Below, piece by piece: positions 46,726 through 54,226 of a stretch of 64,000 nucleotides of DNA. Each line of letters opens with the position of its first letter. Within the stretch, counting starts at the first letter, position 1. The position numbers were made by a program, and so were the translations under genes. Source of the DNA: Alphaproteobacteria bacterium (GTDB lineage Bacteria > Pseudomonadota > Alphaproteobacteria > Micavibrionales > Micavibrionaceae); NCBI GenBank assembly GCA_030424975.1, contig JAUHVY010000002.1, positions 558,001 to 622,000 of the forward strand. The letters run 5' to 3'. The notes under the pieces are model-generated. The model had not been told where the DNA came from, did not search any database, and saw only the letters and a list, made by a program, of their open reading frames with translations.

Positions 46726-49089
46726 TTATGGCGCAGAAGAGAGATAGCCGCTTGTGCTGACCGATGATGATGTATTCATACGATATAATTCTGAAATGTC
46801 AGCGGCCGTAAGTTCGCGGTTATAAATGCTAATGTCATCAATTTCACCGTTCCAATATCGACTGCCTTCTGCGGATGCGCCGATTTGCGGGTTGCTGCCG
46901 CTGGCATAGAACGTCGCGGTGTTACTGTTTCCTGATAGTGTTCCTACGTTGGTGCCGTTGTAATACAGGTTAAAATTTTGAGTGGTTCTGTTATAGGTAA
47001 AGGCCATATGTGTCCATGTGTTTACGGTCGGCAGTTGTGCCGTTAGAAAGATACCGCCCTCTAGTCGTACACGCAAATCTGATCCGCTTATCTCCCAGTG
47101 CATTGTGTTGCCGCGCCCGAGGAATACCCCCCTTACGCCTGATACAATATCCGGATTAATCCATGTCGCGCCGCTTATTTCTGTGAAATTAACGCCCGTA
47201 CCAAAAAAAGGCAGGCTTATGTAGTCGCTGGTTCCGTTAAAGTCAAAGGCTTCTCCGTTTTGTCCTGACCCCTGATCCGCCAATGATAAGCCACCTTGAA
47301 ATGTCCCGTTATTGTTGCGTCCCGAACGATCATATATCGTTGTCGCGTCTGTCCATTCATTGTCGAATGTCCAATGTCCGATAAGGTTGTCACTGGCGGG
47401 TGCGCCATAATAGATTTGTGGTGCGATGCCTATGTTCGGCGCATCCGTATCAGGGCCGGAGGCCTGCCCCCACCAGTTGTTTTCTGCAAAGAGAGTTTGG
47501 CCGTCATAATCGACGGCTAAGTCTTCCAATGTATTCGCAGCCAGTATGTTTTGTCCTACGCTGCCCAAAGATCCGCCGCCTAAATCTGCATTAAATGTGC
47601 CGCTCGTGTCGTCATAGACGACAATGCCATGTTGGCTGTTCGTGGTGGCGACACTATTTTCTACTTTTGCACTAACGCTCCCGCCATTTGTGCCATGAAT
47701 AAAAATGCCGTGTCGGTTATTTCTTGTTGTCACATTTTGAATATTGATATTTTGAGCACTGGCGGCTCCACCATCGGCTTTAATCACGATTCCGTCTCTG
47801 CTTGACCCGTCTATGGTGATGCCCGAAACCGAAATATCATCGGCGGAAATTGTAATGCCGTCACCGTTGAGTGTGGTGTTTGAAATGACGGGAGCAGACG
47901 TGGCCGCTGCAATGAGTGTAGAGAGAGGGCTTGCACCGTTTGCCGTTCTGAAGTTAGCGCCGTCATAGTAAAAATCGACACCTGAGCCGATCAGTCGTTG
48001 TCCTGTTTGGTTTAATGTAATGCCTTGATCTTGATTGTTATCAGTACCATCGCCCCGATGAACATAGATAATGGAATGTGCCGAAGCGACGGCTTGTGCA
48101 TCTGCCAGTTCAGTGAACGGAGTTTCTGCACTGCCGTTTCCACCGACCGCGGCGGTATTGTCAACATGTAACACTTCCTGCGCGGCTCCGGTTTGTACGT
48201 TTAAAACTTGTACACGATCACCGGCATCTGTGACGGCTTCGTTGGTAACGATATCAATATCACGCTCCGGGCTTTCATCTAAACGCGCACGCAGCCCAGC
48301 TTTGCGAAAGCTTTTTTTGTGCCCGACAGGAAAACGAAAGGTGGCCTCCAAAAACCCTTGGCTGCCTCTGACGTCATCCCGTTGAAACCGCGCACCGATT
48401 TGAATATTTTCTGACAGGTCGGCGGAAATGCGCGTGCGCCAGCCTGCGACACTCTCGGTGTTTGATCCGTCGAAATAATAACCGCCTGCATAGACAGAAA
48501 ATCGGTCTGTGTGGTTTTGAATGAAATCTGAATGGGACCCTAATTCCAGTCCCAGTTCTAAATCTAAACCGCCAAGCGGCTCTTCGACAATGCGTCCGCC
48601 TGTATCAACCACAATGCCTGTTCCGACAAGTTCAGGACCTTGCGGATCTGCGTTCGGAACCGATATCTCTCGCTTGTCCGATAACGGAATGTATCCGTTT
48701 AATCGAAAATCGACACGCTCTCCCAACCATTCAACGCCTGTTGTTATTTGATGAAATGTTGATCCGCGCGCCGTAATGCGCCTGTCAAGCCAGCCATGAA
48801 TGCCTGCAACACCTGATATGCCTTTTCTATGCATCAGTTGCCTGTACCCAAGACCCAGATTTCCTTCACGGTTTTCATGGTTATCGCCCATCATCCTGAC
48901 GGAGCCGTATAATACTCTGTCTGAATTGCTGCCTTGTATAAACGGAACCCAAAATTCCGTCATCACAATAGAACGTTGATGCCCCATACGGATATTTGTT
49001 TCCGCACGCCCCTTGATAGGCTCATCCGCATAGGCGGTCGTGCATAGCAAACAAGAAGTTAACAATGTGAAGCATAATAAACGGAACAT
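46726..49089 (-). CDS. Inverse autotransporter adhesin with beta-helix and LamG-like domains
   Basis: A 787-residue outer-membrane protein. After a signal peptide (cleavage after AYA, residue 21), residues 30-265 look like the intimin/invasin-type beta-barrel (NLGLGYRQLM...GIHGWLDRR, GVEWLGERVDFRLNGYIP, a final strand ending in F). The exported passenger then has a right-handed beta-helix (about 300-520; repeated GI-V, NI-I and N-T-N patterns such as NNRHGIFIHGTNG) and a LamG/concanavalin-like domain (about 560-760; LIGHWTFDNEW, TWTHMAFTYNR, IDDISIYNREL). Predicted cell-surface adhesin that may bind glycans. No Shine-Dalgarno is evident. Confidence 0.82.
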   Translation of the reverse strand: MFRLLCFTLLTSCLLCTTAYADEPIKGRAETNIRMGHQRSIVMTEFWVPFIQGSNSDRVLYGSVRMMGDNHENREGNLGLGYRQLMHRKGISGVAGIHGWLDRRITARGSTFHQITTGVEWLGERVDFRLNGYIPLSDKREISVPNADPQGPELVGTGIVVDTGGRIVEEPLGGLDLELGLELGSHSDFIQNHTDRFSVYAGGYYFDGSNTESVAGWRTRISADLSENIQIGARFQRDDVRGSQGFLEATFRFPVGHKKSFRKAGLRARLDESPERDIDIVTNEAVTDAGDRVQVLNVQTGAAQEVLHVDNTAAVGGNGSAETPFTELADAQAVASAHSIIYVHRGDGTDNNQDQGITLNQTGQRLIGSGVDFYYDGANFRTANGASPLSTLIAAATSAPVISNTTLNGDGITISADDISVSGITIDGSSRDGIVIKADGGAASAQNINIQNVTTRNNRHGIFIHGTNGGSVSAKVENSVATTNSQHGIVVYDDTSGTFNADLGGGSLGSVGQNILAANTLEDLAVDYDGQTLFAENNWWGQASGPDTDAPNIGIAPQIYYGAPASDNLIGHWTFDNEWTDATTIYDRSGRNNNGTFQGGLSLADQGSGQNGEAFDFNGTSDYISLPFFGTGVNFTEISGATWINPDIVSGVRGVFLGRGNTMHWEISGSDLRVRLEGGIFLTAQLPTVNTWTHMAFTYNRTTQNFNLYYNGTNVGTLSGNSNTATFYASGSNPQIGASAEGSRYWNGEIDDISIYNRELTAADISELYRMNTSSSVSTSGYLSSAP

Positions 49090-49097
49090 AATTGTGG

Positions 49098-49154
49098 TTT
49101 AACTATAGAGTTAAATTACAATAATACGCACATTATTATAAATATCTATAGTTA
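49098..49154. promoter_or_regulatory. Inverted repeats upstream of the adhesin gene
   Basis: TTTAACT (49098-49104) and AGTTAAA (49109-49115) form a dyad nine bases from the adhesin start codon. The nonamer TAACTATAG (49100-49108) recurs inverted as CTATAGTTA at 49146-49154. This layout fits a repressor operator pair, or a hairpin in the mRNA leader, controlling adhesin production. Confidence 0.4.
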
Positions 49155-49518
49155 GTTTCTTGCGCATGTGGATACGAATATTCCGAAAATAAAATTCAAA
49201 AAATGTCAGGTTCTTCTGTGTTATTTTATAGATATAAATGATCTGGGGTGCCTCATATTATTACAGGGTATATGTATGGGAAGTTGAATTTACAACTAAT
49301 TAAAAAGAGTGATTTTCTATTTTCAGGATGAACCATATAAATAGTTCTGTTTCTTAAGAAAATTGAATAAAAACCGTTTTTGATTCCATCAATTTTTGCG
49401 ATGTCATAAAATTTATCATTTAATTATATGCATCTGTCCTCTGTATTTTGGATATTTGTTAAAGTGATACTTCATTATTTTTCTGAAATTTTCATTTTAG
49501 ATGATATAAAGCGTGTTT
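49155..49518. other. AT-rich intergenic stretch with no recognised feature
   Basis: No gene, tRNA or clear hairpin was found. The DNA is markedly AT-rich, as is the small gene that follows, which suggests acquired or decaying sequence. Confidence 0.5.
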
Positions 49519-49941
49519 ATGGATGGATCTATTTATAAATTTACGAAACAAAAATTATGCACTCATGGGGTGACTAAGAATAATGAGAGTCAAATATTAC
49601 TTACTGATCAAAAATTATTTTTACTTTTTGTAAAACTAGAAAGAGCGCGCCGATTAAATTGCTTTGATACTGTTCAATTTTCTGTATCTCAGATTGAGAG
49701 ATATTTAATAGAAATTGAAAAGAGGCATCTAATAATTTTTGCTTATGCATACCTATATTTTACTGACGGATCCCCAAATGTCATTGAGCGTGATCAAAAA
49801 CTTGATAATGGTTATATAAGAAGGTCTTTAGTATTTCGTAAAAAGGTTACAGAAACAGAAGTAATTATTGCAGCTTGGGGAGGACTGAAATACCAGCAAA
49901 ATAGCTATTACTGCTTCAAGATAATATATGGTGAGACCTAA
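49519..49941 (+). CDS. Small AT-rich orphan gene
   Basis: Possible protein of 140 residues starting at ATG 49519 (a GTG two codons earlier is also open). It is rich in Ile, Lys, Tyr and Phe, with a helical segment (SQIERYLIEIEKRHLIIFAYAYLYF). Codon use (AAA, ATA, TTA) differs from the neighbours. No ribosome-binding site is clear and no family is recognised. It may be a recently acquired gene or an open frame that is not expressed. Confidence 0.4.
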   Translation: MDGSIYKFTKQKLCTHGVTKNNESQILLTDQKLFLLFVKLERARRLNCFDTVQFSVSQIERYLIEIEKRHLIIFAYAYLYFTDGSPNVIERDQKLDNGYIRRSLVFRKKVTETEVIIAAWGGLKYQQNSYYCFKIIYGET

Positions 49942-50173
49942 ATATAGGATCTCAACTAACATCCGACCAAATTAGAAAATATGCATTTTGTAAAGAGTAT
50001 AAAATCAGATCGTCAAGGATGTGTTTCCGTGACATTTGGAAACACAATTCTATCTTAATCGCCGGAGTAAGAACGATTAGCATGATACAATAAATTTCAG
50101 AAAAAATTAAAATGGTGGAGGTATCAGGTGACACATCGAACCAATTATTTGAGGCTTTGAAGGCTTTTGAAGG

Positions 50174-50443
50174 TTATTTAAAGAACTTGATATAAAATGA
50201 AACTGACCCGAGTGGTTTGATATGATGTTTAATCTCCGGTTCGATCATGCCTTTTTTGTTAGGGTTTAAAATATGCACCTCTTTGTCTTCGATAGTATAT
50301 TCCAGCTCGCCCTCACTTACGCATATTAAACCCCACACACCGCTTTTGGTGTTATGATTTTTTAATAACCCTTTGGGCACAGTCTCCTCAGTAAATACTG
50401 GTGATGTGCTATATTGCTGCACATGATCGGGGAGTGAATTCAT
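50174..50443 (-). CDS. DUF1971 (TehB-N-like cupin) protein
   Basis: An 89-residue single-domain cupin. It has the DUF1971 pattern: PVFTEETVPKGLLKNHNTKSGVWG, then LEYTIEDK and IEPEIKHHIKPLGSVSFYIKF. DUF1971 proteins often sit in nitric-oxide regulons with nsrR and hmp, as here, and resemble the N-terminal domain of TehB-type tellurite proteins. It lies 23 bases downstream of nsrR on the same strand, so it is probably part of the NO response. Confidence 0.85.
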   Translation of the reverse strand: MNSLPDHVQQYSTSPVFTEETVPKGLLKNHNTKSGVWGLICVSEGELEYTIEDKEVHILNPNKKGMIEPEIKHHIKPLGSVSFYIKFFK

Positions 50444-50466
50444 TTCCGTATCCGTTCCAGTTTATG

Positions 50467-50886
50467 TTAGGCAAATAGCAAATCCTTGTTCTGCACCGTA
50501 TCGGCCAGCGTGTATTTGTTCATTGTATTGATAAAATTCTGCGTGGCCTCAAACAGATAATGCTTCAACTGGCATGAGCCTGTAATACGGCAGGTATTGG
50601 TCTTGGCATCAAAGCATTCGACCATATTCATGTTTGGCTCTAATTCCTTAATCAGATCACCCAGACGGAGTTTTTCAGTATCCTTGGCAATTTTAATGCC
50701 GCCGCCTTTGCCTTTCGTGGTTTCAATATAGCCAAGCTGTGAAAGCCTGTGAACGACTTTCACCAGATGATTGCGTGAAATGCCGTAATGCTCGGCAACT
50801 TCTTTTACGCTAGCTGAATTTTCAGATCGCGCGGCAACATACATGAGGGTGCGAAGGCCATAATCGGTAAAGCGGGTTAATTGCAT
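50467..50886 (-). CDS. nsrR: Rrf2-family nitric-oxide-sensing repressor NsrR
   Basis: About 139 residues from MQLTRFTDYGLRTLMYVA, the classical NsrR start; a longer in-frame start at 50922 would reach into the promoter region and is rejected. Seen: winged HTH (SVKEVAEHYGISRNHLVKVVHRL) and the three-Cys iron-sulfur motif C-x7-C-x5-C in ECFDAKTNTCRITGSC. NO destroys the cluster and releases DNA. It is divergent from hmp with a palindromic operator between. Confidence 0.93.
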   Translation of the reverse strand: MQLTRFTDYGLRTLMYVAARSENSASVKEVAEHYGISRNHLVKVVHRLSQLGYIETTKGKGGGIKIAKDTEKLRLGDLIKELEPNMNMVECFDAKTNTCRITGSCQLKHYLFEATQNFINTMNKYTLADTVQNKDLLFA

Positions 50887-50933
50887 TTTTAAACTCACAC
50901 AGGGTTGTAATCTCAATTGCATTATAATATATA

Positions 50934-50953
50934 TTCAAAATACATATTTTGAA
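50934..50953. promoter_or_regulatory. Candidate NsrR operator overlapping the hmp ribosome-binding region
   Basis: Arms TTCAAAAT (50934-50941) and ATTTTGAA (50946-50953) are perfect inverted repeats around ACAT. The site sits between divergent nsrR and hmp, a few bases before the AAAGGAG of hmp, where NsrR would block transcription or early elongation. Confidence 0.65.
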
Positions 50954-50964
50954 AGGAGTTTTCC

Positions 50965-52197
50965 ATGCTGTCCCAACAAACCATCGACATCGTTAAATCC
51001 ACCGCTCCCATTTTGCAGGAACATGGCGAAACTCTGACCAAGCATTTTTACAAACGCATGTTCTCTCATAATCCAGAGGTCGCACCTTATTTTAACCCGG
51101 CGAACCAAGCCGAAGGCACACAGCAGCGGGCACTGGCCGGAGCGATCTGCGCTTATGCCGCTAACATTGACAATCTGGAAGTTCTAGGCAGCGCGGTCGA
51201 GTTGATTGCGCATAAACATGCCTCGCTGATGATTAAGCCGGAACATTATCCGATTGTAGGGGAAAACCTGCTGGCCTCTATACGTGAAGTTCTTGGTGAA
51301 GGCGCGACCGATGATGTAATTAACGCATGGGGAGAAGCTTATGGGTTTCTCGCCGATATTCTGACTGGCCGTGAAAAACAGATTTACGATGATAATGCCG
51401 AAAAGCCGGGCGGCTGGGACGGTTTCCGAAACTTTAAGGTTGATAAGAAAGAAAAGGAAAGCAGTGTCATTACATCTTTCTATCTGAAACCCGAAGATGG
51501 TGGCGCATTGCCGGATTATCTGCCGGGGCAGTATATTACGGTGCGTATGCCTACGCCGGACGGCTCAACCACGATGCGGAACTACAGCCTGTCCGATAAG
51601 CCGGGGCAAGATTATTTCCGCATTAGCGTGAAACGCGAAAGCGGGCCAAAGGCCGATACACCCAAGGGCTATGTGTCTAATAAGCTACATGACGACATTG
51701 AAGTCGGTGACGTGATTGAGGTCGGCCCGCCATGTGGTGAGTTTTTCCTGAACCTTAATGATCGCCATGAGCGTCCGTTGGTTTTATTGGCGGCGGGTGT
51801 TGGTATTACACCGATATTGAGCATCATGAAATCAGCCATAGACTCTATGCCGGAACGTGAAATCATATTCGTGCATGGCTGTTTGAATGAGGATGTACAG
51901 CCGTTTAAGGGTACAATTGATGAATTGACAGAAAAGCACCCAAAACTGAAAATCCATTACCGCTATAGCGATCCTGAAACGGAAGGCGTTAAACGCGAGG
52001 GCAATTGTTCAACCGGATTTGTTGATGCAGCGTTGATCGAAAGCCTTTTGCCGGATCGCCATGCGGATTATTACTTCTGCGGTCCCAAGCCATTTATGGT
52101 GGGTATTTACCAAGATCTTTTGAAATGGGGCATCCCTGGCAATCAGGTCCACTTTGAGTTTTTCGGCCCCAAAGAGGAACTACAAGCGGCTGCATAA
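50965..52197 (+). CDS. hmp: Flavohemoprotein (nitric oxide dioxygenase)
   Basis: Converts NO and O2 to nitrate using NADPH. The 410-residue protein has the globin domain (1-140) with the proximal His in ELIAHKHASL, the FAD domain with RNYSLSDKPG, and the NAD(P)-binding domain with LLAAGVGITPILSIM and the C-terminal HFEFFGP. An AAAGGAG site precedes the ATG. Divergent from nsrR, which very probably represses it. GC-rich codon use differs slightly from the AT-rich flank, suggesting that the NO module was gained as a unit. Confidence 0.97.
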   Translation: MLSQQTIDIVKSTAPILQEHGETLTKHFYKRMFSHNPEVAPYFNPANQAEGTQQRALAGAICAYAANIDNLEVLGSAVELIAHKHASLMIKPEHYPIVGENLLASIREVLGEGATDDVINAWGEAYGFLADILTGREKQIYDDNAEKPGGWDGFRNFKVDKKEKESSVITSFYLKPEDGGALPDYLPGQYITVRMPTPDGSTTMRNYSLSDKPGQDYFRISVKRESGPKADTPKGYVSNKLHDDIEVGDVIEVGPPCGEFFLNLNDRHERPLVLLAAGVGITPILSIMKSAIDSMPEREIIFVHGCLNEDVQPFKGTIDELTEKHPKLKIHYRYSDPETEGVKREGNCSTGFVDAALIESLLPDRHADYYFCGPKPFMVGIYQDLLKWGIPGNQVHFEFFGPKEELQAAA

Positions 52198-52221
52198 CGT
52201 GTTTTGTGCTATAATTGAGTT

Positions 52222-52395
52222 ATGAGTGAAAAAGGCAAAAAGCTTCAATCTAACAGTGTTCAGGAACGGAAGCCTGCTGCCTCGCCCGTTTGTTATCTGG
52301 ATCAATTTCCTGAATATTTTGGAGATGAGGAGGCTGTTAAGCCCAATACAGACGATACAAATAAAAAAGACACCGAACACTTGCCAGAGCCATAA
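52222..52395 (+). CDS. Small protein (57 residues) downstream of hmp
   Basis: A hydrophilic, acidic, Lys-rich frame beginning MSEKGKKLQ with the central segment CYLDQFPEYFGDEEA and ending at 52395. The CYLDxFPxYFG patch looks like a conserved short motif and has one Cys. There is no obvious ribosome-binding site, but it follows hmp by 24 bases and could be read from that transcript. It may belong to the NO response. Function unknown. Confidence 0.5.
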   Translation: MSEKGKKLQSNSVQERKPAASPVCYLDQFPEYFGDEEAVKPNTDDTNKKDTEHLPEP

Positions 52396-52456
52396 AATGC
52401 TCGATCAGTAAATTCTATTGTTATTCTGTTGATGGTTTGTTAACTCTGATCACAAT

Positions 52457-52498
52457 CCGGACGAGATGCGCCGTACCCGGTTAAGACAAGACGACGCC
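52457..52498 (+). promoter_or_regulatory. Guanidine-III (ykkC-III) riboswitch
   Basis: The sequence 52457-52498 follows the guanidine-III consensus almost base for base: CCGGACGAG, GTACCCGG (closing the CCGG pairing), then GACAAGACG and GCGCC-type pseudoknot partners. GCGCCGT (52469-52475) pairs with ACGACGC (52491-52497), with one C-A mismatch at the position that is C-G in the Thermobifida example I remember. It ends 16 bases before the AAGGAGG of the guanidinium exporter gene, consistent with translational ON control by guanidine. Confidence 0.88.
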
Positions 52499-52525
52499 TT
52501 TTGATAACATTTCAAGGAGGCGAAT

Positions 52526-52846
52526 ATGTCTTTAGCATGGGTTTATTTAATAATTGCAGGTTTATTAGAGGTGTGTTGGGCAATCGGCCTAAAATACACA
52601 GAAGGTTTTACAAAGCTTACACCTAGTATTTTCACAATAGTTACATTTTCATTAAGCATGTTTTTGCTGGCGAAGGCCACGCATACATTACCTATCGGAA
52701 CGGCTTACGCTATTTGGGTTGGGATTGGCGTGTTAGGGGCTGTCGTATTGGGTGTTTATTTTTTTAATGAACCTATATCTCTTATGCGGGGCTTTTTCGT
52801 TATATTACTCATCATTTCAATAATCGGATTGAAAATAACAGCTTAA
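52526..52846 (+). CDS. gdx: Guanidinium exporter Gdx (SugE, SMR family)
   Basis: A 106-residue small multidrug resistance protein with four membrane helices. Seen: WVYLIIAGLLEVCWAIGLK with the essential Glu14 in helix one, and GTAYAIWVGIGVLGAVVLG, the SugE-type signature. Gdx exchanges guanidinium for protons. The guanidine-III riboswitch directly upstream and the AAGGAGG site strongly support the guanidine assignment over general quaternary ammonium export. Confidence 0.95.
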   Translation: MSLAWVYLIIAGLLEVCWAIGLKYTEGFTKLTPSIFTIVTFSLSMFLLAKATHTLPIGTAYAIWVGIGVLGAVVLGVYFFNEPISLMRGFFVILLIISIIGLKITA

Positions 52847-52956
52847 AGCGATGTTAGTTATTAACCTAAAGGCAGGTATTTTAAATTATGGATATCAAGC
52901 TGTACCGCATTTATACGGGTGAATGGGTTGTGTTCCCATGTCCAAAACCATCAGCG

Positions 52957-53025
52957 AGAGGGATGAAACGGGAGAGCGCAGCGTCTCCCTTTCCAAGCGT
53001 GTTGTAGTACAACACACAGCTTGCG
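52957..53025 (+). repeat. Left copy of a 69-bp inverted repeat
   Basis: Opens AGAGGGATGAAACGGGAGAG and matches the reverse complement of 53818-53886 at 65 of 69 positions. Inside are GGGAGA/TCTCCC (six-pair hairpin) and GTGTTGTA-G-TACAACAC (eight-pair dyad) flanked by CAAGC/GCTTG. In the other copy the dyad is GTATTGTA-T-TACAATAC: two differences compensate each other and preserve pairing. Confidence 0.9.
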
Positions 53026-53081
53026 TTCAGTAGAAAGTAGAATAAAATATGTTCTAGCTTCATACAAATCAGGCGACCTTA

Positions 53082-53810
53082 ATGGAAAATATTGATACCT
53101 ACATTAATAGCTTTGCAACTCGTTGTTTTATAAATGTAGCAGACCATGATTATATCAATGCGCGACTGTGCTATAGAGCCGCTCTTATTTCCCAGTTTCA
53201 TTGGGCTGCATTACAAGCATTCGAGAAATACTATAAGGGCATATTGCTGTATAATCGAATTAAAGCAAAAAAGATTCGACATGATTTGGCGGCGGCTCAA
53301 AAAAAAGCGGAAGAACTCCCGTTTGAAATTAGATTAAGTGAAAGCTCTCAGAATTTCATAAAACACTTAGATCAATTCGGTAGATTTCGCTATTTAGACG
53401 TTCCTTATTTTATATACGGGCCTAAATTATTAGAACTCGATAGAGCTGTTTGGGAACTTAGGAGGTATTGCCGAGTGCTTGACTACACTATCGAAATGAA
53501 AAACCAAGAAAAAAAATCTATGCTAGAACTAGAGCTAGATAGAAATATTAAAGCAGAGGATTGCGCTCCTCAAAATTTTAGAATATCGGGAGGGGTTCTT
53601 GAAAAGATTCTTGATAAGAAAAATCATCCAGCACGTGCTGCGTTAGTATGGCAAAATGGTTTTTTTGGAAAATCCAATAGAAAAACCGTATCGATCCCTA
53701 CACATAGTTATGCAGAAAACCCTCCTTTAAGTTTAAAACCTGATTTACTAGATCATGTGCTGGAATATGTTTACATGCCTAAAGAAGTGATTGACGCATA
53801 TAGGACTTAA
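53082..53810 (+). CDS. HEPN-like domain protein, cargo of the inverted-repeat cassette
   Basis: A 242-residue protein. Residues 25-75 resemble HEPN helices: RLCYRAALISQFHWAALQAFEKYYKGILL, then KKIRHDLAAAQ, with Arg and His close together as in KKIRHDL although the full R-x4-6-H signature is not certain. HEPN proteins are often RNases of toxin or phage-defence systems. The C-terminal half is unrecognised. Codon use (AGA, ATA, AAA) is AT-rich compared with the recombinase, a sign of separate origin. It fills the space between the inverted repeats. Confidence 0.6.
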   Translation: MENIDTYINSFATRCFINVADHDYINARLCYRAALISQFHWAALQAFEKYYKGILLYNRIKAKKIRHDLAAAQKKAEELPFEIRLSESSQNFIKHLDQFGRFRYLDVPYFIYGPKLLELDRAVWELRRYCRVLDYTIEMKNQEKKSMLELELDRNIKAEDCAPQNFRISGGVLEKILDKKNHPARAALVWQNGFFGKSNRKTVSIPTHSYAENPPLSLKPDLLDHVLEYVYMPKEVIDAYRT

Positions 53811-53817
53811 GACCGTC

Positions 53818-53886
53818 CGCAAGCTGTGTATTGTAATACAATACGCTTGGAAAGGGAGATGCTGCGCTCTCCCGTTTCATCCCTCT
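53818..53886 (-). repeat. Right copy of the 69-bp inverted repeat
   Basis: Reverse complement of the left copy with four differences. It ends 82 bases before the start of the small gene coupled to the recombinase, so it may contain the promoter or operator of that pair. See the left copy for internal hairpins. Confidence 0.9.
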
Positions 53887-53968
53887 GGCTGTGGGGCTTC
53901 GCCCGTACGCATGCACATGCGATGATATTCTGAACCTGTCGCAACACAAACGAACAGGAGCAGATATC

Positions 53969-54226
53969 ATGAAACCCGACATAGAAAAATACCTCGCGAT
54001 GATTGACGATTGGGACATGACCCGCGAGCAGAAAATTCAATACATCCACGACCTTTGGTACATCATGGAGAGCTTTGTTGATCGTGCCTTTGGCAAGCAC
54101 CCCGTCCAGAGCGCGCGTGATAAATCCTCAAACACCGATAGACAGGATTCAACGAAGCCGCTAGAATCCACCCACCCGATACAACAGAAAACCGATCCAC
54201 CGCCGCCGCAAGGAGTCCGCCCATGA
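53969..54226 (+). CDS. Small protein translationally coupled to the serine recombinase
   Basis: About 85 residues from MKPDIEKYLAMIDDW, with the helical segment REQKIQYIHDLWYIMESFVD and a long polar Pro/Gln-rich tail. ACAGGAGC precedes the start. Its stop overlaps the recombinase start by four bases (ATGA). From memory such small genes are often found just before large serine recombinases in Alphaproteobacteria. It could be a recombination accessory or directionality factor, but this is inference. Confidence 0.7.
   Translation: MKPDIEKYLAMIDDWDMTREQKIQYIHDLWYIMESFVDRAFGKHPVQSARDKSSNTDRQDSTKPLESTHPIQQKTDPPPPQGVRP

Noticed and set aside
49952-50134. Minus-strand 60-residue frame between the orphan gene and the DUF1971 gene
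   Set aside because: No ribosome-binding site, AT-rich random composition and no conserved-looking motif.
50887-50922. Extended N-terminus of NsrR
   Set aside because: The family starts at MQLTRFTDYG; the extension reads through the promoter region shared with hmp.
53908-53921. CGCATG-CA-CATGCG dyad upstream of the recombinase pair, as a recombinase core site
   Set aside because: Only six-base arms and no second copy in the window; could equally be an operator or chance.
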